Below are positions 1-8,457 of a DNA stretch of 64,000 bases, in pieces. The stretch comes from Clostridia bacterium (lineage in GTDB: Bacteria; Bacillota; Clostridia; Christensenellales; Borkfalkiaceae). The notes beneath the pieces were generated by a model that searched no databases, was not told the DNA's origin, and was given only the letters and a program-made list of their open reading frames with translations. Numbering within the stretch: the first letter of the stretch is position 1; every line of letters starts with the position of its first letter. The position numbers and the translations under genes were made by a program. The stretch spans positions 21,970 through 85,969 of the forward strand of contig JAIEFR010000002.1 in assembly GCA_029066845.1 (NCBI GenBank). The letters run 5' to 3'.

Positions 1-993
1 GAAAATTATGAGGGCAACGTGTTCTCGCCTATGGGTTGCCGTTCGTTCCTTTCACCCTGGAAGGACGAAAACGGCGAATACAAATTCGAGGGCAGGTTCA
101 ACCAGGGCGTCGTTTCTATAAATCTTCCCCAGTGCGGAATTCTTGCAAAGGGTGACGAAAAGAAATTCTGGGAGATTTTAGAGGACAGATTACAGCTCTG
201 CTACGACGCGCTTATGTGCCGTCACAACGCACTTTTAGGCACCGTTTCGGACGTTTCCCCCGTGCACTGGCAGTACGGCGCAATCGCAAGACTGGACAAG
301 GGCGAAAAGATAGACAAGTTCCTTTTCGGCGGCTATTCCTCCATATCCTTGGGATATATAGGACTCTACGAGGTGACGAAGCTTGTCAAGGGTGTTTCGC
401 ACACCACTCCCGAAGGACAAGAGTTTGCGCTTAAAGTTATGAACAGCCTGCGCGACCACTGCGAAAAGTGGAAGAAGGAAACCAACATCGGGTTCGCGCT
501 TTACGGCACTCCCGCGGAAAGCCTTTGCTACCGCTTTGCCCGCATCGATAAGGAGCGCTTCGGCACCATAAAGGACGTTACCGACAAGGGCTACTACACC
601 AACAGCTACCACGTGGACGTTCGCGAGGATATAGACGCCTTCTCCAAATTCACGTTCGAAAGCCAGTTCCAGAAGATATCTTCGGGCGGCGCGATTTCCT
701 ATGTCGAGGTTCCCAATATGAACGCCAACCTTACGGCTATGGAGGACGTGATAAAGTTTATTTACGACAATATCCAGTACGCCGAATTCAACACCAAGAG
801 CGACTATTGCCAGGTCTGCGGATTCAGCGGCGAAATTCAGATAAACGCCGACAACGAGTGGGAGTGCCCCAACTGCCACAACAAGGACCACCGCAGAATG
901 AACGTAACACGCCGCACGTGCGGTTACCTCGGCGAAAATTTCTGGAACGTCGGTAAGACCAAGGAAATCAAAGCGAGAGTGCTTCATCTGTAA
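1..993 (+). CDS. nrdD: Anaerobic ribonucleoside-triphosphate reductase, C-terminal part (5' truncated by window)
   Basis: Large subunit of class III ribonucleotide reductase, which reduces ribonucleoside triphosphates to deoxynucleotides without oxygen using a glycyl radical. The frame is open from base 1, so the gene starts outside the window; about 330 C-terminal residues are present. Near the C-terminus there is a zinc-binding pair of CxxC motifs (YCQVC and ECPNC) followed by the glycyl-radical loop RTCGYLGENFW; the radical glycine is the codon at 922-924. Both are hallmarks of NrdD. The activase gene nrdG follows 54 bases downstream, as is usual. A strong hairpin separates the two. Identification is firm; only the N-terminus (ATP-cone and most of the barrel) is unseen. 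Confidence 0.96.
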   Translation, partial: ENYEGNVFSPMGCRSFLSPWKDENGEYKFEGRFNQGVVSINLPQCGILAKGDEKKFWEILEDRLQLCYDALMCRHNALLGTVSDVSPVHWQYGAIARLDKGEKIDKFLFGGYSSISLGYIGLYEVTKLVKGVSHTTPEGQEFALKVMNSLRDHCEKWKKETNIGFALYGTPAESLCYRFARIDKERFGTIKDVTDKGYYTNSYHVDVREDIDAFSKFTFESQFQKISSGGAISYVEVPNMNANLTAMEDVIKFIYDNIQYAEFNTKSDYCQVCGFSGEIQINADNEWECPNCHNKDHRRMNVTRRTCGYLGENFWNVGKTKEIKARVLHL

Positions 994-1004
994 TTAAAAC
1001 GCGC

Positions 1005-1029
1005 GACTGCAAGCTCTCCGCTTGCAGTC
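1005..1029 (+). terminator. Hairpin between nrdD and nrdG
   Basis: A perfect 10-bp inverted repeat (GACTGCAAGC / GCTTGCAGTC) with a 5-base loop lies 12 bases after the nrdD stop. It is followed by AAATTATTT rather than a clean T-run, so it is a weak or partial terminator, or an mRNA-stabilising structure that sets the nrdD:nrdG ratio. Confidence 0.4.
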
Positions 1030-1047
1030 AAATTATTTAAAACGAAT

Positions 1048-1581
1048 ATGAATTTTGCAACTATAAAATATACAGATATATCCAACGGACCGGGGGTGCG
1101 CGTCAGCCTGTACGTTTCGGGTTGCCGCAATCACTGCAAGAACTGCTTCAACCCCGAAACCTGGGACTTCAACTACGGACAGCCGTTCACCAAAGAGGTC
1201 GAGGATAAAATTATAGCGGCGATGAAGCCCGACCACATAAAGGGCTTTACCCTTCTGGGCGGCGACCCGTTCGAGCCGGAAAATTCCAAGGCGCTGGTGC
1301 CGTTTATGCAACGCTTACGCAAGATTTATCCGCACAAGTCCTTCTGGTGCTTTACGGGCTACGATTTCGAGCGCGACCTTCTGACGGGCAAGCTCGGCGA
1401 CCCCGACGACGTTATGGCGATTCTGGAAACGCTGGACGTGCTGGTGGACGGAAAGTTCGATGAAAGATTAAAGGACCTGAACCTGCGCTTTAAGGGTTCT
1501 TCCAATCAGCGCACTATCCTTGTAAAGGAATCGCTTGAAACTGACGAAGTAGTTCTGTGGGATAACGAAACACCGGTATAA
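1048..1581 (+). CDS. nrdG: Anaerobic ribonucleotide reductase activating protein (radical SAM)
   Basis: Radical SAM activase that installs the glycyl radical on NrdD. The 177-aa protein has the CxxxCxxC cluster motif at C26, C30 and C33 (GCRNHCKNC) and the following FNPETWDF segment typical of NrdG. The downstream GGDPFEPEN segment matches the SAM-binding GGxP region. Length matches the family (about 155-180 aa). The ATG at 1048 lacks a clear Shine-Dalgarno; the gene lies directly after nrdD, so translation may depend on readthrough past the hairpin. dut follows 15 bases downstream, forming a deoxynucleotide-supply cluster. Confidence 0.95.
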   Translation: MNFATIKYTDISNGPGVRVSLYVSGCRNHCKNCFNPETWDFNYGQPFTKEVEDKIIAAMKPDHIKGFTLLGGDPFEPENSKALVPFMQRLRKIYPHKSFWCFTGYDFERDLLTGKLGDPDDVMAILETLDVLVDGKFDERLKDLNLRFKGSSNQRTILVKESLETDEVVLWDNETPV

Positions 1582-1596
1582 AAAGGTAATGAACAA

Positions 1597-2034
1597 ATGA
1601 AAATCAACGTAAAGAAATTAAACGAAAAAGCAATTCTGCCCTCGTACGGCAGCGAATATGCCGCGGGCGCGGACCTGTACGCCTGCATTGACAGCGAGGT
1701 TACGGTTGCTCCGCACACGACGGTTATGATTCCCACGGGCATTGCGCTCGAGCTTCCCGTAGGATATGCGGGCTTTATCTATGCGCGCAGCGGACTTGCC
1801 TCCAAGCGCAACCTCGCCCCCGCAAACAAGGTGGGCGTTGTGGACTGCGACTACCGCGGCGAGGTTAAAGTTGCTCTGCACAACCACGGCGAAACCGCGC
1901 AGGTTGTGGCGGTCGGCGAAAGGGTTGCACAGCTGGTAGTTGCGCCCTATATCACGGCGCAGTTCGAGGAGGCGGAGGAGCTTTCCTCCACGGTGCGCGG
2001 CGCGGGCGGCTTCGGCTCTACGGGCACAAAGTAA
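1597..2034 (+). CDS. dut: dUTP diphosphatase (trimeric dUTPase)
   Basis: Hydrolyses dUTP to dUMP and pyrophosphate, keeping uracil out of DNA and feeding dTMP synthesis. The 145-aa protein shows all five trimeric dUTPase motifs in order: AAGADLYA (22-29), RSGLA (64-68), GVVDCDYRGE (80-89, with the catalytic Asp), GERVAQLV (107-114) and the flexible arm GAGGFGSTG (135-143). The length is normal. An ATG nine bases upstream runs straight into a stop, so 1597 is the start; AAGG lies just ahead. It sits with nrdDG, consistent with a nucleotide-metabolism operon, and is closed by a terminator. Confidence 0.96.
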   Translation: MKINVKKLNEKAILPSYGSEYAAGADLYACIDSEVTVAPHTTVMIPTGIALELPVGYAGFIYARSGLASKRNLAPANKVGVVDCDYRGEVKVALHNHGETAQVVAVGERVAQLVVAPYITAQFEEAEELSSTVRGAGGFGSTGTK

Positions 2035-2044
2035 ATAATATACG

Positions 2045-2087
2045 GGCGGCAATTCCCGAAAAAGGGACTGCCGCCGTTTGTTTTTTT
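2045..2087 (+). terminator. Rho-independent terminator after dut
   Basis: GGCGGCA at 2045-2051 pairs with TGCCGCC at 2069-2075, with inner TCCC/GGGA pairing; a T-rich tract (TTTGTTTTTTT) ends at 2087. The Shine-Dalgarno of the next gene follows at once, so some readthrough may supply the ROK kinase mRNA. Confidence 0.85.
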
Positions 2088-2099
2088 GCAAGGAGTAAT

Positions 2100-3032
2100 A
2101 TGAAGTATTATCTCGGTATAGATATAGGCGGCACGTTCGTAAAGGGCGTGCTGGTTGACGAAAGCGGCAAGGTGATAGCCGACGGCAAGACGCCCACGGG
2201 CTGTGCGGACGGCGGCGACGTTATGTGCGCGAATATTGCCGCGCTGTGCGCGCAGCTGCAAAGCGATGCGGCGGTCAAGGCGTGCGCGGCGGGGGTAGGC
2301 TGCGCGGGTATGATTTCGGACGACGGCACCGTGCTGTTCGCGGGCAACCTGGGCTTAAAGAACTATCCGCTTGCGGACAAGCTTTCGGCGTTGACGGGAC
2401 TGCCCGTAAAGGTGACAAACGACGCCAACGCGGCGGCTCTGGGCGAGGCGGCGTACGGCGCGGGCAGGGACTATCCGGACAGCATTTTCATAACGCTCGG
2501 CACTGGCGTGGGCGGCGGAATAATAATAGACGGCAAGCTCTTTCAGGGCGGCAAAAACGTCGGCGCGGAGATAGGGCATATGGTCATTGTGCACGGCGGC
2601 GAAAAGTGCACCTGCGGCAGAAAGGGCTGTTTCGAGGCGTACTCCTCGGCTACCGCGCTTATCAAATTCACGCGCAGCGCTATGGAGGAGGACCGCTCCT
2701 CGGCAATGTGGAAAACCTGTACGCCCGACACCGTTACGGGCAGGACGGCGTTCGATTACGCGGACTGCGACGACGCGGCGAAAAGAGTGGTGGACGGATA
2801 CATCTACAACCTTGCGTGCGGCATTATAAACCTTGCAAACGTGTTCCGTCCGCAGGCGGTAATTCTGGGCGGCGGTGTTGCCGAGCAGGGCGAAAGGCTG
2901 ATTGCGCCATTGCAGGAGCGGCTTGACGCAAAGATTTTCGGCGGGCAGGGTTACGCGCCCGTAAAGATAGTCAAGGCGACGCTGGGCAACCTTGCAGGCG
3001 CGCTGGGCGCGGCAAAGCTGGTCATCGGCTGA
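2100..3032 (+). CDS. ROK family sugar kinase (glucokinase-like)
   Basis: ATP-dependent hexose kinase of the ROK family, most like clostridial glucokinases acting on cytosolic glucose. The 310-aa protein has the phosphate-binding loop DIGGT at 8-12, the catalytic NDAN at 107-110 (base D108), the GTGVGGG loop near 134-140, and the ROK zinc site made of H160 and the CTCGRKGC cysteines at C170, C172 and C177 followed by E179. Length is as expected. AAGGAG sits ahead of the ATG at 2100. Substrate cannot be fixed: N-acetylhexosamine or fructose kinases share these motifs. No own promoter was recognised. Confidence 0.88.
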   Translation: MKYYLGIDIGGTFVKGVLVDESGKVIADGKTPTGCADGGDVMCANIAALCAQLQSDAAVKACAAGVGCAGMISDDGTVLFAGNLGLKNYPLADKLSALTGLPVKVTNDANAAALGEAAYGAGRDYPDSIFITLGTGVGGGIIIDGKLFQGGKNVGAEIGHMVIVHGGEKCTCGRKGCFEAYSSATALIKFTRSAMEEDRSSAMWKTCTPDTVTGRTAFDYADCDDAAKRVVDGYIYNLACGIINLANVFRPQAVILGGGVAEQGERLIAPLQERLDAKIFGGQGYAPVKIVKATLGNLAGALGAAKLVIG

Positions 3033-3069
3033 GCATTTTTCAAGGGCTTGCGCCATAGAATATTAAACT

Positions 3070-4380
3070 ATGGCGGACAAGAAAAAGAACAACTTATTTG
3101 CGGCTGTCGGCGCGGCAACGGGGCTGGGCAACGCGTTCAGATTTCCCGCGCTGTGCGTAAGCTACGGCGCGGCTTTCGTATTTGCATATGCCGCGGCTCT
3201 CGCGCTGGTCTGTTTTCCGCTTCTGTGCGCGGAACTGCACTTCGGCAGGCGTGCGGGCAATATGCGGCGCGCAAGGCTGTGGGCGTTCGTTATGCGCGTT
3301 GCGGCGGCAAATTCGGCGTTGATAGCGCTATATTACGCGGTCATTGCCTCAAAACTCGGCTCCGCGTGCCTGTCCTTCGCCTGCTTTGCAGTGCCTGAGG
3401 CGGAATTGTCCACCGTGTTTTTCATAGTGACTGCCGTGCTCGTTACGGCGGTTGTCTTTATTTTGCTGAGCCGCGGACAGAGGGCTCTTGCCGTTTCGGG
3501 CAGGCTGTCCGTCGTGCTTTCGCTTGCTATGTTCTGCTTTCTGGCGGTAAAGGGCATATCGCGCGGCGGCGCGTTTTCGTCGCTCGATTTTTCGGCATTG
3601 CTAGGCGGTTCCATATGGGCGGACGCGCTCGGTCAGGCGCTTCTTGCTCTGTCGCTTGCCGCGGGGGTAATGCCGTCGTTCGCACGTGTGCAGGGGGAGG
3701 ACTTTTCCGTGCCGCGCACGGCGTTTATAATAGTCGCCGCAAACTTCGCGGGCTGTCTGCTCGCGCTGTTTTCAACGCTGCCCTTCGTTTCGTACTTTCC
3801 GCAGACGGACGGAATAAACTGCGCGCTTACGGTCTATCCGCAGGTGGTCGCCGCGGTTGCAAAAAGTCGGATAGGCGCGCGCGTTTTCGGCACGCTCGTC
3901 TATGCCGTGCTCACGGTGGTGGCGGTGCACTCGCTCGCTTCGCTCGCTACCCCCGCAATAACCATTGCGCGCAAAAGATTCGCATACGCCCCCGCAATTT
4001 TCTGCATTGCTTCCGCGCTGTTACTGCCGCTGTTTACGTCGTGCGGGTTGAAGGCGCTGTCGGCGTGCGACAGGGCGGCGTGCTCGGTTTCCGCAATTCT
4101 CATTGCGTTTGCGGAATGCCTGTTTTTCGCCTCGCAGAGGGATATAAAGGGGGCAAACAAGCTGTTTATGCGCTATTTATGTCCGCTTGCCTGCGGCTCG
4201 CTGGCTCTGTTCTCGCTGTGCTCGGCGCGGTTCGGCTGTTTTCCGCCCTTTGCCGCGGCGTGCGCGTTCGTTGCCCTGGCGGCGGTGTGGGGGTGCGGCG
4301 CGCTTCCTCAATTGACTTATTTTTCAAAACGCGTTAAAATATTGCGTAAGATAAAATCACCATATGAAAAAGACTCTTAA
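3070..4380 (+). CDS. Neurotransmitter:sodium symporter (NSS/SNF) family-like transporter
   Basis: Polytopic membrane protein of 436 aa with about 11 hydrophobic segments. The first segment reads GAATGLGNAFRFPALC, closely matching the signature of LeuT-type Na+:amino-acid symporters (GLGNxWRFP with the unwound TM1 ion-binding site), and TM2 ends with ELHFGRR like the family E(F/L)xxGR. Later helices are divergent, so substrate and coupling ion are unknown; an amino acid is the family expectation. No Shine-Dalgarno precedes the ATG. The 3' end contains a promoter for the ABC exporter and overlaps that gene by 17 bases. Confidence 0.72.
   Translation: MADKKKNNLFAAVGAATGLGNAFRFPALCVSYGAAFVFAYAAALALVCFPLLCAELHFGRRAGNMRRARLWAFVMRVAAANSALIALYYAVIASKLGSACLSFACFAVPEAELSTVFFIVTAVLVTAVVFILLSRGQRALAVSGRLSVVLSLAMFCFLAVKGISRGGAFSSLDFSALLGGSIWADALGQALLALSLAAGVMPSFARVQGEDFSVPRTAFIIVAANFAGCLLALFSTLPFVSYFPQTDGINCALTVYPQVVAAVAKSRIGARVFGTLVYAVLTVVAVHSLASLATPAITIARKRFAYAPAIFCIASALLLPLFTSCGLKALSACDRAACSVSAILIAFAECLFFASQRDIKGANKLFMRYLCPLACGSLALFSLCSARFGCFPPFAAACAFVALAAVWGCGALPQLTYFSKRVKILRKIKSPYEKDS
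4312..4340 (+). promoter_or_regulatory. SigA-type promoter for the ABC exporter pair
   Basis: TTGACT at 4312-4317 and TAAAAT at 4335-4340, spacer 17 bp. It lies inside the last codons of the NSS gene, giving a predicted 5' UTR of only about 17 bases before the ATG at 4364. Confidence 0.6.
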
Positions 4381-6061
4381 GTACTTAAAACCGTATTCGG
4401 GAATAGTCGCCTGGGGGCTGGTGTTCAAGTTTATCGGCAGCGTTGCCGAGCTCTTTCTGCCCCTCGTTCTCGATTACATAATAGACGAAGTCGTGCCCGT
4501 AAAGGATACGAAGATGATGATAATTCTCGGCGTTGCAATGCTCGGGCTGTCTTTCATCGCGCTGTTCGGCAACATTATCGCAAACCGCTTTGCCGCCCAT
4601 TCGTCGGGAAATATGACGCGCGACCTCCGTTACGATTTATTCAAAAAGACAAGCTCCCTCAAAAGCTCGCAGGTGGACGCCTTCACCTTGCCGTCCCTCG
4701 TTTCGCGCCTTACAAGCGACACGTACTACGTCAACCAGGCGGTTGCGCGTTCCCTGCGCCTCGGCGTGCGCGCGCCCATATTGCTTATCGGCGGCGTAAT
4801 ACTCACCTTCATACTCGACTGGCGGCTTGCGCTTGTACTGCTTGCCTGCGTTCCGCTTGTAAGCATAGCCGTGGTTATAATCACCAAAAAGAGCGTGCCT
4901 ATGTACACGACCGTACAGCAGAGCGGCGACGCGGCGGTGCGCTCTATGCAGGAAAATATTTCGGGCGTGCGCGTCATAAAGGCACTATCAAAGACGGACT
5001 ACGAAGTCGAAAAATTCGGCGCGGTCAACGATAAGCTCACCGCCGACGAATACAAAACCAATAAAATCACCTCGCTCACCAATCCGCTTGCAACCCTCGT
5101 TTTAAGCCTGGGGCTTGTCGGGGTGATTGCGGCGGGCGCATATCTCTCGGCGGAAGCGGGCACTGTGCTCGCCTTTCTTTCGTTCTTCACGCTTATTTTA
5201 AACGCGATGCTGGGCATTTCGAAAATCTTCGTTACGCTCTCGCGCGGCGTGGCTTCGGCGGAGCGCATTGAGTGCGTTCTGGCAACCGATGAGAGAATGG
5301 AAGTAACCGACCGCCCCGACGGCGACCACGAATACAAAATCGAGTTTAAGGACGTCAGCTTTTCCTACAACGGCAAGGAAAACAATCTGGAAGGCGTTTC
5401 GTTTAAAGTAAAGGCGGGGCAGACCGTGGGCGTAATCGGCGGCACGGGCAGCGGCAAGACCACTCTGATAAATCTTTTAATGCGCTTTTACGACGTCGGC
5501 AGCGGCGCGGTTTTCGTGGACGGAAAGGACGTGCGCTCTGTGGACGGCGGCGCGCTCCGTTCGCAGTTCGGCGCAGCTTTTCAGAACGACTTTTTAATCG
5601 CCTCCACGGTGCGCGAAAATATCGACTATTTCAGAGGGCTTAGCGAGGACGACGTTTCAAAGGCGGTCAGGTGCTCGTGCGCGGACGACTTCATCGAAGG
5701 GCTGGAAGGCGGACTCGATTTCGTGCTGGCGCAAAAGGGCGCAAACCTTTCGGGCGGACAGAAGCAGAGGCTGCTGATTGCCCGCGCGCTTGCCGGCAAC
5801 CCCGACATACTCGTGCTGGACGACAGCTCCTCCGCGCTCGACTACGCCACCGACGCGCGGCTGAGAAAGGGGCTCAAAGAATACTATCCCGACTGCACCA
5901 AGTTCATCGTCGCGCAGAGGGTTAGTGCGGTAAGGCACGCGGATATTATCCTGGTTATGGACGACGGCAGGGCGGTAGGCACGGGCACGCACGAACAGCT
6001 AATGGAGAGCTGCGAGGAATACCGCCAGATATGTACCGTTCAGTCAGGGGGTGATTTATGA
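4364..6061 (+). CDS. ABC exporter half-transporter (ATPase site with degenerate Walker B)
   Basis: Type IV ABC exporter subunit of 565 aa: six-helix membrane domain to about residue 310, then a nucleotide-binding domain with Walker A GGTGSGKTT near 359, a canonical signature LSGGQ near 462, and Walker B ending VLDDSSSALD. The Walker B catalytic glutamate is replaced by aspartate, the usual mark of the degenerate half of heterodimeric exporters. The next gene starts within its stop codon (ATGA), and carries the complementary defect, so the two should form one exporter. Substrates in such pairs are usually drugs, lipids or peptides; none can be assigned here. Confidence 0.9.
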   Translation: MKKTLKYLKPYSGIVAWGLVFKFIGSVAELFLPLVLDYIIDEVVPVKDTKMMIILGVAMLGLSFIALFGNIIANRFAAHSSGNMTRDLRYDLFKKTSSLKSSQVDAFTLPSLVSRLTSDTYYVNQAVARSLRLGVRAPILLIGGVILTFILDWRLALVLLACVPLVSIAVVIITKKSVPMYTTVQQSGDAAVRSMQENISGVRVIKALSKTDYEVEKFGAVNDKLTADEYKTNKITSLTNPLATLVLSLGLVGVIAAGAYLSAEAGTVLAFLSFFTLILNAMLGISKIFVTLSRGVASAERIECVLATDERMEVTDRPDGDHEYKIEFKDVSFSYNGKENNLEGVSFKVKAGQTVGVIGGTGSGKTTLINLLMRFYDVGSGAVFVDGKDVRSVDGGALRSQFGAAFQNDFLIASTVRENIDYFRGLSEDDVSKAVRCSCADDFIEGLEGGLDFVLAQKGANLSGGQKQRLLIARALAGNPDILVLDDSSSALDYATDARLRKGLKEYYPDCTKFIVAQRVSAVRHADIILVMDDGRAVGTGTHEQLMESCEEYRQICTVQSGGDL

Positions 6062-7857
6062 AAGAGCCCCGTATGAATCTTAACGACAGGCGTTCGTTCG
6101 CACGCAAAAAGGTCAACGTTAAATACACGCTGTCGCGGCTGTTCGGCTACCTGAAGCCGTCGCTTCCGCTGTTTATAATCGTCTTTCTCGGCAACATACT
6201 TTCAATCGTTCTGTCGCTGCTGGGCCCGTACATATGCGGTCTTGCCATAGGCGAAATAAAGACCGACGGCACCACCGATTTCAACGCGATAATTTACTAT
6301 TGCGTACTGCTGGTTGCGGTATATATCGCCTCCGAAGTAATAAACTACGCCACCACGGTGGGTATGGCGTACGTTGCGCGCAGGATGACAAACAAGATGC
6401 GCGGCGACCTGTTCAAGCGGCTTGTCAATCTGCCGGTAGGCTATTTCGATACCCGTCAGGCGGGCGACGTCATTTCAGTCCTTTCATACGATATAGATAC
6501 GGTAGGTACATCGCTTGCAAACGACGTGGTGCTGGTGCTGAAGAGCGCGGTGCAGATAATAGGCTCGCTGGTGATGATGCTGGTAATTGCCGCACCCCTC
6601 GTCGCGGTGTTCGTCGTCACCATTCCGCTGTCGCTCATCATAACGCGCATAATCACAAAAAAGGTTCAGCCGCTCTACCGCAGGCGTTCGGCTAAGCTGG
6701 GCGAGCTCAACGGCTTTGCGGAGGAAGTGCTCACGGGTCAGAAGACCACCAAGGCGTACAACAGGGAGGAGGAAATTCTGTCCCGCTTCGGCGAGAAGAA
6801 CGAGGCGGCTAACGATGCCTATACCAGGGCGGAATATCTCGGCACCATTTCGGGACCGAGCGTCAACTTAGTCAACAACCTTTCGCTTACGTTCATAAGC
6901 GTGCTTGGCGCAATGATGTACGCGTTCGGCTGGGGCGGAGTGGGCATAAGTCAGATAACATCGTTCGTGCTCTACTCGCGCAAATTCTCGGGACCCATAA
7001 ACGAAATTGCAAACGTAATAGGCGAATTCCAGTCGTCCATAGCCGCGGCGGAAAGGGTGTTCACCGTGCTGGACGAAAAGGAAGAGGTGCTGGAAGAGGA
7101 GGGCGCGGCAGCGCTTACAAACGTGCGCGGCGACGTCGCCTTAAAGGGCGTAACCTTCGGATATTTGCCCGATAAGCCCGTATTGAAGGACTTTACGCTC
7201 AATGCAAACGGCGGCGACGTCATAGCCATAGTCGGGCGTACGGGCGCGGGTAAGACGACGGTTATCAATCTTTTAATGCGTTTTTACGACGCAGACGAGG
7301 GCGCGGTCACGGTGGACGGCAGGGATATAAAGAGCTTCACGCGTTCCTCGCTGCGCAGCGCCTTTACAATGGTGTTGCAGGACACCTGGCTGTTTGCGGG
7401 CACGGTGTACGAAAATATCGCCTACGGCTCGGAGGGCGCAACGCGCGAACGTGTGGAGGAGGTCTGCAAGCGCGCAAAAATACATTCCTTTATCACGCGC
7501 CTGCCGCAGGGCTACGACACCTATCTTTCGGACAACGCCGTCAACATATCCAAGGGGCAGAAACAGCTTCTCACCATTGCGCGCGCAATGCTTTCGCCCG
7601 CGCCTATGCTCATTCTGGACGAGGCGACTTCCAACGTCGATACGCGCACGGAGCGCATTATACAGTCTGCAATGACCGAGCTTATGCGCGGCAAGACCTG
7701 CTTTGTAATCGCGCACAGACTGTCCACCATACGCAACGCGGACAAAATACTCGTCGTAGAGGACGGCAGGGTAATCGAGCAGGGAAAGCACGAGGAGCTG
7801 ATGGCGCGCGGCGGCGCGTACTGCAGGCTTTATAACAGCCAGTTCGAAAGTTATTGA
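6058..7857 (+). CDS. ABC exporter half-transporter (canonical Walker B, degenerate signature)
   Basis: Partner of the preceding subunit, 599 aa, translationally coupled by a 4-base ATGA overlap with GGGGGTG as ribosome site. After a six-helix membrane domain the ATPase domain has Walker A GRTGAGKTT near 393 and an intact Walker B LILDEATSNVD, but the signature reads ISKGQ instead of LSGGQ. Combined with the partner, one composite ATP site is fully canonical (this Walker A/B plus the partner's LSGGQ) and the other is degenerate, as known for TM287/288 and BmrCD. The extra N-terminal 30 residues are basic and cytosolic. Confidence 0.9.
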   Translation: MKEPRMNLNDRRSFARKKVNVKYTLSRLFGYLKPSLPLFIIVFLGNILSIVLSLLGPYICGLAIGEIKTDGTTDFNAIIYYCVLLVAVYIASEVINYATTVGMAYVARRMTNKMRGDLFKRLVNLPVGYFDTRQAGDVISVLSYDIDTVGTSLANDVVLVLKSAVQIIGSLVMMLVIAAPLVAVFVVTIPLSLIITRIITKKVQPLYRRRSAKLGELNGFAEEVLTGQKTTKAYNREEEILSRFGEKNEAANDAYTRAEYLGTISGPSVNLVNNLSLTFISVLGAMMYAFGWGGVGISQITSFVLYSRKFSGPINEIANVIGEFQSSIAAAERVFTVLDEKEEVLEEEGAAALTNVRGDVALKGVTFGYLPDKPVLKDFTLNANGGDVIAIVGRTGAGKTTVINLLMRFYDADEGAVTVDGRDIKSFTRSSLRSAFTMVLQDTWLFAGTVYENIAYGSEGATRERVEEVCKRAKIHSFITRLPQGYDTYLSDNAVNISKGQKQLLTIARAMLSPAPMLILDEATSNVDTRTERIIQSAMTELMRGKTCFVIAHRLSTIRNADKILVVEDGRVIEQGKHEELMARGGAYCRLYNSQFESY

Positions 7858-7895
7858 AAATTTTTTCCATTCTTCGACATTTTACCTCAATCGTC

Positions 7896-7925
7896 TTGCA
7901 TTTTGCGGGGCATTTGTGATAAAAT
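7896..7925 (+). promoter_or_regulatory. Promoter of the hydrogenase operon
   Basis: TTGCAT at 7896-7901 and TAAAAT at 7920-7925, spacer 18 bp, 32 bases ahead of the first hydrogenase gene, whose ribosome site is TAGGAG. No riboswitch-like structure is seen in the short leader. Confidence 0.6.
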
Positions 7926-7957
7926 CAAAAGGTAAGATTTTATGTAGGAGTTAACGT

Positions 7958-8446
7958 ATGTCACAGACCAATTTTAACGGAACGGGCGAACAGGAAAAGG
8001 CTCTGCGCGAGTGCATTGCAAAGCACAAGAGCGAGCGCGGCTGTCTTATGCCCATTTTGCACGAAGCACAGGAAATTTACGGCTATCTTCCCGCTGAGGT
8101 TCAGCAGCTCATCGCGGAGGAGCTCAACATTCCCCTGTCGGAAGTTTACGGCGTAGCCACTTTCTACACGCAGTTTTCCCTTCAACCCAAGGGCAAACAC
8201 CGCATCAGCGTGTGCCTTGGTACGGCTTGCTACGTAAAGGGCTCGGATAAAATCCTTGCCGCGGTGGAGAGGGAACTCAGAATCTCCTGCGGCGAATGTA
8301 CCCCCGACGGCAGATTTTCAATCGACAGCTGCCGTTGCGTAGGCGCGTGCGGACTTGCACCCGTAATGATCGTTGACGACGACGTTTACGGCAGGCTTAC
8401 CGAAAAGGACGTGCCCGAAATACTCGAAAAATATATGCAGGATTAA
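7958..8446 (+). CDS. hydC: [FeFe] hydrogenase subunit HydC, NuoE-like [2Fe-2S] protein
   Basis: Small subunit of the cytosolic NAD-linked [FeFe] hydrogenase, homologous to NuoE of complex I. The 162-aa protein has an N-terminal helical bundle and a thioredoxin-like domain with the [2Fe-2S] ligands C86, C91, C127 and C131 (C-x4-C and C-x3-C: VCLGTAC and CRCVGAC). This spacing is the family signature. It is the first gene of a three-gene operon with the NuoF-like and catalytic subunits, only 11 bases from the next gene. In bifurcating hydrogenases this subunit relays electrons next to the flavin subunit. Confidence 0.93.
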   Translation: MSQTNFNGTGEQEKALRECIAKHKSERGCLMPILHEAQEIYGYLPAEVQQLIAEELNIPLSEVYGVATFYTQFSLQPKGKHRISVCLGTACYVKGSDKILAAVERELRISCGECTPDGRFSIDSCRCVGACGLAPVMIVDDDVYGRLTEKDVPEILEKYMQD

Positions 8447-8457
8447 GAGGTGGAAAG

